A stretch of DNA of 8,487 bases from an uncultured Gemmatimonadota bacterium. GTDB taxonomy: Bacteria > Gemmatimonadota > Gemmatimonadetes > Gemmatimonadales > Gemmatimonadaceae. Under the pieces are notes generated by a model that did not search any database, was not told the DNA's origin, and worked only from the letters and a program-made list of their open reading frames with translations. How positions within the stretch are numbered: the stretch's first letter is position 1; every line of letters starts with the position of its first letter. This document shows positions 1-6,851 of the stretch, one piece after another. The position numbers were made by a program, and so were the translations under genes. The DNA is taken from NCBI GenBank assembly GCA_946479895.1, contig CAMLHT010000169.1, forward strand, positions 1 through 8,487, written 5' to 3'.

Positions 1-62
1 GAAGGCGAACTTCCACTTCGCCTTCGAGCCGTTTCTTCGTGTCCTTCGCGTCCTTCGTGGTG
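1..62 (-). repeat. Intergenic palindromic repeat, copy 1 (cut by window edge), probable terminator
   Basis: A perfect hairpin has arms GAAGGCGAA (1-9) and TTCGCCTTC (17-25) with a 7-base loop. It is followed on the plus strand by GAGCC and then a run of TTCGTGTCCTTCG-type sequence up to TGGTG (about 31-62). The same order of elements occurs at 5586-5684. In both places the repeat begins just after the stop codon of a minus-strand gene, here the 71-aa gene ending at 66. Copy 2 has a T tract after the hairpin on the minus strand. In copy 1 the matching position lies outside the window, so terminator activity is inferred. Confidence 0.6.
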
Positions 63-65
63 ACT

Positions 66-281
66 CTACTTCGAGGTGCGCTCGTCCTTCTCGTCGCGCG
101 CGGGCCGGGCGCTCGGCTCCTTGCCGCCCGTCATCGCCTCGTAGTCGGGAAGCCCATCCGACGTCTTGAGCGGAGCCTGCGTGGAATCGAGCGACGTCAT
201 GCCCTCGCCGATCACGCGGTCCCGCTTGCTCGCCGAATCCGTCTTCGACGGGGCGGCCGATTTCGTGTTGTCGTCCTTCAT
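66..281 (-). CDS. Small hydrophilic hypothetical protein at the end of the thi operon
   Basis: This is a 71-residue protein I do not recognise. It starts at the ATG at 281-279, preceded by AGGAG six bases upstream, which is a good Shine-Dalgarno match and the main reason to believe it is a gene. It ends with TAG at 68-66. It is very polar, with many Lys, Asp, Glu, Ser and Thr. Its only aromatic residue is one Tyr near position 47, and it has no Cys, Trp, Phe or His. There is no signal peptide or membrane segment, so it is probably a disordered cytoplasmic protein. It follows thiG on the same strand after a 59-base gap with no obvious terminator, so it may be the last gene of the thiamin operon. 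A palindromic repeat that probably terminates transcription starts a few bases after its stop codon. A role in thiamin synthesis cannot be inferred from the sequence. Confidence 0.6.
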   Translation of the reverse strand: MKDDNTKSAAPSKTDSASKRDRVIGEGMTSLDSTQAPLKTSDGLPDYEAMTGGKEPSARPARDEKDERTSK

Positions 282-340
282 GCGCTTCTCCTGGATGAAT
301 GCCGTTGCTGCGACATCCAGGAGCGCACGGGTCGTGCCGC

Positions 341-1147
341 CTACGCCGGCACCTCGGGATCGGGCATGCGCACGACGCCGGCCGTCGGGCTGCTGGGGCT
401 CGCGTGCGCGCGCACCGGCATCCGGCCGGCGAGATACGCGTGACGACCGGCCTCGACCGCCTGCCGGAACGCGGATGACATGCGCACCGGGTCGCGCGCC
501 TCGGCGAGCGCGGTGTTCACGAGCACCGCGTCCGCTCCGGCTTCCATGACCTGCGCCGCCTCACTTGGCACACCGAGGCCGGCGTCCACGACGACGGGCA
601 CGCTCGCTTCCTCGATGATGATGTCGATGCTCGCCCGGTTCAGCACTCCGCGTCCCGACCCGATCGGCGAGGCCAGGGGCATCACCGTCGCGCAGCCGAC
701 GTCCGCCAGCCGGCGGGCGAGGACCGGGTCGGCCGGCATGTATGGCAGGACCGTGAACCCTTCCTTCACGAGGATCCCGGCCGCGCGCAGCGTCTCGACG
801 GGATCGGGAAGCAGGTACTTCGCGTCGGGGATGACCTCGAGCTTGATCCAGCTCGTCTCGGTCATCACGCGCGCCAGCTTCGCCACGCGCACTGCTTCGT
901 CGGTCGTCCGGCAGCCGGCCGTGTTCGGCAGCAGCTGGATGCGGCTCAGGTCGATGGCCTCGAGGATTCCCTGGTGCCCCGGCGCCCCGATCTCCACGCG
1001 GCGGATGCTCACGGTCACGATCTGCGCGCCGCTGGCGGCGATCGCGTCGCGCATCACGCCGAAGTCCTTGTACTTGCCGGTGCCCACCATGAGCCGCGAG
1101 TCGAACGACTTGCCGCCGATGACGAGCGTATCCGTGTTCGTGTGCAT
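341..1147 (-). CDS. thiG: Thiazole synthase ThiG
   Basis: ThiG is the cytoplasmic TIM-barrel enzyme that builds the thiazole ring. It condenses 1-deoxy-D-xylulose 5-phosphate, dehydroglycine and the sulfur carried on ThiS thiocarboxylate. The protein is 268 residues from the chosen start. The opening [20 protein letters not shown] is typical of the family. The Schiff-base lysine is in WIKLEV (about K102). Phosphate-binding glycine stretches follow in ASPIGSGRG and VDAGLG. I chose the ATG at 1147-1145 because AGGGAGG lies six bases upstream. The in-frame ATG at 1153-1151 touches that same sequence with no spacing. The gene begins two bases after the thiS stop, which suggests translational coupling to its protein partner. 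The last 20 or so residues, after PVRAHAS, are Pro/Ser-rich and extend past the usual ThiG end, so the length exceeds the common 255-260. Assignment is secure. Confidence 0.96.
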   Translation of the reverse strand: MHTNTDTLVIGGKSFDSRLMVGTGKYKDFGVMRDAIAASGAQIVTVSIRRVEIGAPGHQGILEAIDLSRIQLLPNTAGCRTTDEAVRVAKLARVMTETSWIKLEVIPDAKYLLPDPVETLRAAGILVKEGFTVLPYMPADPVLARRLADVGCATVMPLASPIGSGRGVLNRASIDIIIEEASVPVVVDAGLGVPSEAAQVMEAGADAVLVNTALAEARDPVRMSSAFRQAVEAGRHAYLAGRMPVRAHASPSSPTAGVVRMPDPEVPA

Positions 1148-1149
1148 TC

Positions 1150-1344
1150 TCATCCTCCCTGCGCCATCGTCACGACCTCGACGACGTCACGCTCGTTCAG
1201 CTCCGCGTCGGGAATCTGTCCGGCGCGGTAGATCTCGTCGCCGTGCATGACGACGACCATGCGCGGATCGGCCTGCATCTCCTCGAGAAGCCGGTGGAGC
1301 GTCAGGCCGGGCCGGTAGTCGCGGCGCTTTCCGTTGACGGTCAT
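1150..1344 (-). CDS. thiS: Sulfur carrier protein ThiS
   Basis: ThiS is a small ubiquitin-like protein. Its C-terminal glycine is adenylated and converted to a thiocarboxylate, which supplies the sulfur of the thiazole ring to ThiG. The protein is 64 residues, normal for the family, starts [10 protein letters not shown], and ends in the diagnostic ...VTMAQGG with the terminal Gly-Gly. The ATG at 1344-1342 overlaps the thiDE stop in the four-base arrangement ATGA, and a G-rich Shine-Dalgarno-like stretch lies just upstream. The stop is two bases before thiG. The tight packing of thiDE, thiS and thiG indicates one transcript. The adenylating enzyme ThiF that ThiS needs is not in this window. 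Confidence 0.95.
   Translation of the reverse strand: MTVNGKRRDYRPGLTLHRLLEEMQADPRMVVVMHGDEIYRAGQIPDAELNERDVVEVVTMAQGG
1154..1160 (-). promoter_or_regulatory. Shine-Dalgarno sequence that decides the thiG start
   Basis: The minus strand reads AGGGAGG at 1160-1154, inside the last codons of thiS. It is six bases from the ATG at 1147 and directly abuts the ATG at 1153. This favours the downstream start for thiG. Confidence 0.6.
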
Positions 1345-2744
1345 GCGACCCCCGCGTTGCTGATCGCCGGCGCGCCGTCGAGCGCGGCGCGGAACGACGC
1401 GGCGGCCGCGGCCGGGTCGCGCGCGTCGAGGATCGCCCGGACGACGGCAATGCGTCGCGCGCCGCCCTCGATGACCTCGCGCACGTTTTCCGTGTCGATG
1501 CCGCCGATGGCGTACCACGGGATGTCGGGCTTCAGCGCCGCCACCTCGCGCACGTAACGGAGTCCCACCGCCTTCCGGCCCGGCTTCGTGGGCGTCTCCC
1601 ACACCGGCCCCGTCGCGAAGTAGTCGGCGCGCTCCTCGATCGCCTTGAGGGCGTGCGCCGCTTCGTGGCTGGAGCGGCCGATGATGCCGTGCGGCATGAT
1701 GCGTCGCGCAAGGTCCACGGCGAGATCCTTCTGGCCGAGGTGAACGCCGGTCGCGTTCACGCCCACGGCGACGTCGACGCGGTCGTTGACGATGAACGGA
1801 ATGTTCGCCGCCGCCGCGATCGCGCCCACGCGCTCGGCCAGGCGCGCGTACGCGCCGCCGTCGAGCTCCTTGCTGCGGATCTGGAGGATGTCCACGCCGC
1901 CATCCACCGCCGCGCGCACGCGGGCCAGGAACTCGAAGCCGTTCATATGGGCGCGCGGCGTCGCGACCAGGTAGAGCCGGCCGAGGGGCGGCCGGTCGGC
2001 CACCGACTCCCTGATCTCGGCGGCGACGAACCGCTGGGCCTCGAACGCGGCCGTGGGCACGTCCGCTCCGCGGGCGAGCGCCGCGGCGAGTGCCGCCGAG
2101 TAGCGGCAGCCGCTCCCGTGGATGGAGGCGTTCGCGACGCGGGGCGTCCGGATCTCGTGCGTGTCGGTACCGTTCGTCACGAGGTCGGTCACGTCGCCGC
2201 CGCCGGGCAGGTGCCCGCCCGTGATCACCACCCACTTCGCTCCGAGCTCGCAGAGCCGGCGTGCCGCGTCGCGCATTTCATCGAGCGTCCGGGGTTCCGG
2301 AACGCCGAGCAGTGCCGCGGCCTCGGCCAGGTTGGGCGTGACGACCGTGGCGTTCGGCAGGAGCTCGCGCCTGAGGAGGTCGAATCCCGCCTCGTCGAGA
2401 AGCCGCGCGCCGCTCGACGAAACGGCGACGGGATCGACGACGACGTTGCGCGCTCCGTGGCGCATGAGCGCGGCGACCACCGCGCGAACGATTGCCGCGT
2501 CGCCGAGCATACCCGTCTTCACCGCGTGCACTTCGCCGTCGGCGAAGGCGGAGTCGACCTGCGACGACACCACTTCGGGCGAGACGAGGTTGAGCGCGCT
2601 CACCTTCGACCGGGTCTGCGCCGTCAGGGCGGTGATGGCCGCGCTGCCGTGCACGCCGGCCTTCGCGAACGCGCGCAGGTCCGCCTGGATGCCTGCGCCT
2701 CCAGAGGGATCAGAGCCAGCGATGGTGAGTACGGTTGGTTTCAT
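1341..2744 (-). CDS. thiDE: Bifunctional HMP/HMP-P kinase and thiamin-phosphate synthase (ThiD-ThiE fusion)
   Basis: This 467-residue protein fuses two thiamin enzymes. Residues 1 to about 250 are ThiD (ribokinase fold), which phosphorylates HMP and HMP phosphate to HMP pyrophosphate. It shows the start TIAGSDPSGGAGIQADL, VVDPVAVSSSG (about 102-112) and the anion-hole motif HGSGCRYSAA with the catalytic cysteine at residue 213. Residues from about 256 on are ThiE (TIM barrel), which joins HMP-PP to thiazole phosphate to give thiamin phosphate. It shows LYLVATP, QIRSKE, FIVNDRVDVA, GVHLGQKDL, ATGPVWETPTKPGRKA and YAIGGI. The junction is only a few residues (RPPLGR), with no long linker. The start ATG at 2744-2742 has only a weak AGG upstream, close to the foot of a long hairpin. 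The gene lies 73 bases after thiC and overlaps thiS by four bases. Both halves look intact. Confidence 0.96.
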   Translation of the reverse strand: MKPTVLTIAGSDPSGGAGIQADLRAFAKAGVHGSAAITALTAQTRSKVSALNLVSPEVVSSQVDSAFADGEVHAVKTGMLGDAAIVRAVVAALMRHGARNVVVDPVAVSSSGARLLDEAGFDLLRRELLPNATVVTPNLAEAAALLGVPEPRTLDEMRDAARRLCELGAKWVVITGGHLPGGGDVTDLVTNGTDTHEIRTPRVANASIHGSGCRYSAALAAALARGADVPTAAFEAQRFVAAEIRESVADRPPLGRLYLVATPRAHMNGFEFLARVRAAVDGGVDILQIRSKELDGGAYARLAERVGAIAAAANIPFIVNDRVDVAVGVNATGVHLGQKDLAVDLARRIMPHGIIGRSSHEAAHALKAIEERADYFATGPVWETPTKPGRKAVGLRYVREVAALKPDIPWYAIGGIDTENVREVIEGGARRIAVVRAILDARDPAAAAASFRAALDGAPAISNAGVA

Positions 2745-2751
2745 GTTCGCC

Positions 2752-2816
2752 TGTCATCCCAAGCGTAGCGAGGGGCCTGCTTCGAAAGCAGTTCCCTCGC
2801 TGCGCTCGGGATGACA
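2752..2816 (-). repeat. 65-nt near-perfect palindrome between thiC and thiDE
   Basis: The outer arms are TGTCATCCC (2752-2760) and GGGATGACA (2808-2816). Inside are AGCGAGGG (2767-2774) with CCCTCGCT (2794-2801), and CTGCTT (2777-2782) with AAGCAG (2786-2791) around a CGA loop. Mismatches are few. The element starts two bases after the thiC stop and ends eight bases before the thiDE start codon. The hairpin has no T run after it, so it looks like a REP/MITE-like intergenic repeat or an mRNA-stabilising stem rather than a full terminator. From memory, similar AGCGAGGG / CTCGGGATGACA palindromes occur many times in genomes of this kind. That cannot be checked here. Confidence 0.75.
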
Positions 2817-2817
2817 C

Positions 2818-4675
<1,858 letters not shown>

Positions 4676-4693
4676 TCACTGAAAGTAATCCAC

Positions 4694-4784
4694 GGGCGCC
4701 GGAACGGCAGCGCAACGCGCAGGGCGCGCGCAGGGCGCGAACTTCGCGCGCTACGCTGGTGTTTGCGTCCCCGGCGCCCTGCGC
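4694..4784. repeat. GC-rich direct and inverted repeats between the rhomboid gene and the thi leader
   Basis: The 11-mer GCGCAGGGCGC occurs twice in tandem (4717-4727 and 4728-4738), and its reverse complement occurs at 4774-4784. A second pair of 9-base arms is GGGCGCCGG (4694-4702) with CCGGCGCCC (4771-4779). Inside is GCGCG-AACTT-CGCGC (4735-4749). The outermost arm begins two bases after the rhomboid stop codon. Strong stems are therefore possible in the rhomboid 3' untranslated region, but no T tract follows, so a classical terminator is not shown. The thiC promoter must lie in or just after this stretch, and I could not identify it with confidence. Confidence 0.5.
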
Positions 4785-4785
4785 T

Positions 4786-5547
4786 TCACGACACCATCGG
4801 CGGACGGTCGTCGGGCGGAACGAAGTTCATCAGGAACCGCCGCTCGTCCGGGGTCAGGCTGGAGAGTCCCGATTGGCTCACTTTATCCAGGACGCGATTG
4901 AGCTCGTCACGGTTCACCTCGTGCACCGACTTCGGGTCCACGCGCTTCCAGTTCACCAGCTTCTCCTGCGGCACCTTGGGCGTCACGGCTGCCCGGAACT
5001 TCCGCGCCCCCTGGTTGTGCTTCAGGTACCACAGGTAGATGAACGCGCCGACGAGTCCGCCAAGGTGCGCGAAGTGCGCCGTGTTGCCGCCCCCGCCCAT
5101 CCCCATCAGCGACATGATCGCGTAGATGATCACCAGGATGCGCGCCTCGACCGGAATGATCCCGTAGATCATGATCCGGTCGCGCGGCCAGAACCACGCG
5201 TAGGCCAGCATCACGCCGTAGATGGCGCCCGACGCGCCGATCACCGCGTAGGCCGGGAAGATGAACCCGAAGAGCGCGCCCGTGATCCCGCTCAGGAAGT
5301 AGAGCGTGATGAAGCGGTTCGACCCCAGACGGTCCTCGACCCGCGAGCCGAAGAAGAAGAGGCCGAGCATGTTGAAGAACAGGTGCCCGAGTCCCCCGTG
5401 GAGGAACATGTACGTGATGATCGTCCACGGCTGCCGCAGGAAGAGCGCCGGCATGAACGCGAAGTTCTGCGTGAACGCCGGCGACGTCATCTGGAAGAAG
5501 AAGATGACGACGTTCGCGATGAGGAGGAACTTGACCCACTTCGTCAT
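4786..5547 (-). CDS. Rhomboid-family intramembrane serine protease
   Basis: Rhomboid proteases cleave membrane proteins within or next to their transmembrane segments. This 253-residue protein has about six hydrophobic segments in residues 1-175. It carries HGGLGHLFFNM (50-60), the catalytic serine motif GASG (104-107, Ser106) and the catalytic histidine in AHFAHLGG (His161), so the Ser-His dyad is complete. After the membrane core is a soluble tail of about 75 residues containing LDKVSQSGLSSLTPDERRFL (220-239). This resembles a small domain often found at the end of bacterial rhomboids (DUF6576, from memory). The start at 5547 leads straight into the first hydrophobic segment. No good Shine-Dalgarno sequence is visible before it. 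The substrate is unknown. The gene is separated from the upstream gene by a terminator and from thiC by a repeat-rich gap, so it is probably its own transcription unit. Confidence 0.93.
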   Translation of the reverse strand: MTKWVKFLLIANVVIFFFQMTSPAFTQNFAFMPALFLRQPWTIITYMFLHGGLGHLFFNMLGLFFFGSRVEDRLGSNRFITLYFLSGITGALFGFIFPAYAVIGASGAIYGVMLAYAWFWPRDRIMIYGIIPVEARILVIIYAIMSLMGMGGGGNTAHFAHLGGLVGAFIYLWYLKHNQGARKFRAAVTPKVPQEKLVNWKRVDPKSVHEVNRDELNRVLDKVSQSGLSSLTPDERRFLMNFVPPDDRPPMVS

Positions 5548-5585
5548 GCGGTGAAGCTAGGGTGGGCGAGGTTTGGGGTGAAGGG

Positions 5586-5684
5586 ATTAACCACGAAGTA
5601 CGCGAAGGACCCAGAAGAAAAAAACTCGAGGGCGAATGATTGGGTTCGCCCTCGAGCCTCTGTTCGTGTCCTTCGTGGTGGATT
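5586..5684. repeat. Intergenic palindromic repeat, copy 2
   Basis: The terminator hairpin is nested between outer arms ACCACGAAG (5590-5598) and CTTCGTGGT (5671-5679), with further complementarity GAAGGAC (5604-5610) to GTCCTTC (5668-5674). The right half, TTCGCCCTCGAGCC followed by TTCGTGTCCTTCGTGGTG, matches copy 1 at the window start with small changes. Both copies sit just after the stop codon of a minus-strand gene. Confidence 0.7.
5618..5656 (-). terminator. Intrinsic terminator after the TIR-like gene
   Basis: On the minus strand a perfect 12-bp stem, CTCGAGGGCGAA (5656-5645) with TTCGCCCTCGAG (5636-5625), encloses an 8-base loop. Seven T residues (5624-5618) follow at once. This is a textbook rho-independent terminator for the gene ending at 5686. 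Confidence 0.92.
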
Positions 5685-5685
5685 C

Positions 5686-6660
5686 TCAGGCGGTAGCCCG
5701 CTCCTGGAGCGAGAGCACCAGCGAATCGACGCAGCGCGCGGCGAGGTCGCGGGACGCATAGCCGATATCCGCCGACGGCTCACCACGCCACAGCCAGTCC
5801 GGCTCACCCGTCGCGTCGGCGCGGAGGATGTTCTCGCGAATGAGCTGCGCGGGACCATGATTGGCGGTCGTGGTGGTCTGCATGTCCGCCGGGCGCGGCG
5901 CCCGCACGACCGTGCCCTGCCACTCGGCGATCATGAGGCGTCCGGTGGCGGGCGTGTCCACCCGCTCGCGGACCCACGACACGCTCAGCGCCACGGGGCC
6001 CATCTGCACCAGGCAGCGATCCGGCATCCGCTGGACCTCGGCCTTCGCGCCGACTTTCTCGGCCGCCGACGTCGCGCGCTTGGCGATGGTGTCGGCGAGT
6101 CGCTCGAACTCGCGCGCGCAGACGGCCACGGCTCGCGAGGATCCGAGGAACGTCGCGGCCACTTCCGCGCGCTTGTTCGTCTCGTCGACCACGGCCGCCG
6201 CCTTCGCCGCCGTCTTCGCTTTTTTGATCGAGCCGCCCGCGGCGGTGATGCCGGCCGAGAGCCATTCGACGATCGCGTCGAGTCCCTGCGCGATCTGGCG
6301 CGTGTCCGCGCCGCGGAGCACCGCCGGCAGCGGGGTATCGTCGAGGCGGATGACCCGGATGGACTTGGCGGTCGATTTCGCCTTGCGCGCCGTCAGCGCG
6401 CTCGCGGCGAGCTCGGTCGCGGGCGTCTTGCCCCACAGCCGGTCATGGAGCACGACGACGATGCGCGCCTTCGACCACGCGGTGTTGTCGTCCTTCGTGC
6501 GGGCCGGTGAGACGTCGGCGGTCGCGCCGAGGTACACCGCGTTCTTGCCACCTGAGGACAGTCGTCCGATCAATCGTTCGGCCAGATCGCGCGCAATCGC
6601 GAGATCATACTCGGTCGAAGAGATGGCGACTTCGGGACGTTGTGTTGCCGTGGATCCCAT
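5686..6660 (-). CDS. Hypothetical protein with probable TIR-like N-terminal domain
   Basis: This 324-residue protein is not one I can name. Residues 9-135 look like a Toll/interleukin-1 receptor-like alpha/beta fold. A first strand EVAISS is followed by a helix (DLAIARDLAERL). A variable loop precedes ARIVVVLHDRLWGKTPATEL (65-84), which resembles the family segment with a hydrophobic strand, Trp-Gly, Thr-Pro and a helix starting with Glu (Glu83, a candidate for the NADase glutamate). IRVIRLDDTPLP follows. Residues 145-160 are Lys/Ala-rich. The remainder (about 165-324) is a second domain with CLVQMGPVALSVSWV and an acidic, Trp-containing stretch that I cannot assign. There is no signal peptide or membrane segment. 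The start at 6660 has GGGAG about nine bases upstream. In-frame ATGs at 6684 and 6726 lack this, and the second lies before a hairpin. TIR proteins act as NAD-cleaving effectors, signalling partners or scaffolds. Which applies here is unknown. Confidence 0.8.
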   Translation of the reverse strand: MGSTATQRPEVAISSTEYDLAIARDLAERLIGRLSSGGKNAVYLGATADVSPARTKDDNTAWSKARIVVVLHDRLWGKTPATELAASALTARKAKSTAKSIRVIRLDDTPLPAVLRGADTRQIAQGLDAIVEWLSAGITAAGGSIKKAKTAAKAAAVVDETNKRAEVAATFLGSSRAVAVCAREFERLADTIAKRATSAAEKVGAKAEVQRMPDRCLVQMGPVALSVSWVRERVDTPATGRLMIAEWQGTVVRAPRPADMQTTTTANHGPAQLIRENILRADATGEPDWLWRGEPSADIGYASRDLAARCVDSLVLSLQERATA

Positions 6661-6679
6661 GAGCTCTCTCTCCCTCTGC

Positions 6680-6693
6680 TTCATTCGAATGAA
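6680..6693. promoter_or_regulatory. 14-bp perfect palindrome before the TIR-like gene
   Basis: TTCATTCGAATGAA is a perfect palindrome ending about 20 bases before the start codon at 6660, between the leader hairpin and the Shine-Dalgarno sequence. It could be an operator or a small RNA stem. Function is inferred from position only. Confidence 0.4.
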
Positions 6694-6720
6694 AAGGGGC
6701 CCCGCGAATCGCAGGCCCCT
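6692..6720 (-). terminator. Hairpin with short T tract in the leader of the TIR-like gene
   Basis: On the minus strand AGGGGCC (6720-6714) pairs with GGCCCCT (6701-6695), with an inner GCG/CGC stem, and the 3' arm runs into T4 (6695-6692). It resembles a modest intrinsic terminator. It lies about 30 bases before the start codon and downstream of the best promoter, so it could be a leader attenuator, or the end of the upstream transcript if the gene has another promoter. Confidence 0.5.
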
Positions 6721-6738
6721 GTCCATTGGACGTGTCGG

Positions 6739-6754
6739 CGCGCCTCGAGGCGCG
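6739..6754. repeat. 16-bp perfect palindrome in the leader region
   Basis: CGCGCCTCGAGGCGCG is perfectly self-complementary. A shorter 11-base odd palindrome, GTCCATTGGAC, lies at 6721-6731. Both are within the leader of the TIR-like gene. They could form RNA stems or protein sites, but short GC-rich palindromes also arise by chance in DNA of this composition. Confidence 0.35.
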
Positions 6755-6765
6755 GCAGTTTTCGC

Positions 6766-6793
6766 ATATGAATCCTACCATGAGGATTCGTAT
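6766..6793. promoter_or_regulatory. Operator-like inverted repeat over the promoter
   Basis: ATATGAATCCT (6766-6776) and AGGATTCGTAT (6783-6793) form an inverted repeat with a single mismatch and a 6-base spacer. It covers the -10 element and most of the spacer of the promoter, which is where a dimeric repressor typically binds. No regulator gene is seen in the window. Confidence 0.5.
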
Positions 6794-6800
6794 ATATCAA
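6772..6800 (-). promoter_or_regulatory. Sigma-70-like promoter for the TIR-like gene
   Basis: On the minus strand TTGATA (6800-6795) is followed after exactly 17 bases by TAGGAT (6777-6772). These match the -35 consensus at five of six positions and the -10 consensus at four of six. The local sequence is much richer in A+T than its surroundings. Transcription would start near 6765, giving a leader of about 100 bases before the gene at 6660. Confidence 0.55.
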
Positions 6801-6802
6801 CC

Positions 6803-6837
6803 GCCGGGCGCGTAACTCCCGGCCCCACACGGAGTTA
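6803..6837 (-). other. Alternative hairpins after the secreted-protein gene, possible weak terminator
   Basis: TAACTCC (6813-6819) pairs with GGAGTTA (6831-6837), and GCCGGG (6803-6808) pairs with CCCGGC (6818-6823). The two stems share bases, so only one can form at a time. They lie just after the stop codon at 6852 on the minus strand. No T run follows, so termination is uncertain. Confidence 0.35.
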
Positions 6838-6851
6838 GAGAGCCATGCCGT

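Noticed and set aside
265..279. A 15-base exact match (GTGTTGTCGTCCTTC) between 265-279 and 6482-6496
   Set aside because: Both encode KDDNT inside unrelated genes and the match does not extend beyond the coding context. It is probably chance or shared codon preference.
480..1250. A 256-residue open frame on the plus strand over thiG and thiS
   Set aside because: It is the antisense shadow of thiG and thiS, with low-complexity Ser/Arg/Ala composition and no Shine-Dalgarno sequence or motif.
1150..2235. Reading thiS as the end of a 361-residue protein
   Set aside because: The upstream part is an Arg-rich out-of-frame reading of thiDE. A normal 64-residue ThiS starts at the ATG at 1344.
6681..6767. 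A possible 28-codon leader peptide on the minus strand across the leader hairpin of the TIR-like gene
   Set aside because: It has AGGA five bases upstream, but that is part of the -10 element. The likely transcription start falls at or after its ATG, so the message would lack the ribosome site. It has no run of regulatory codons.
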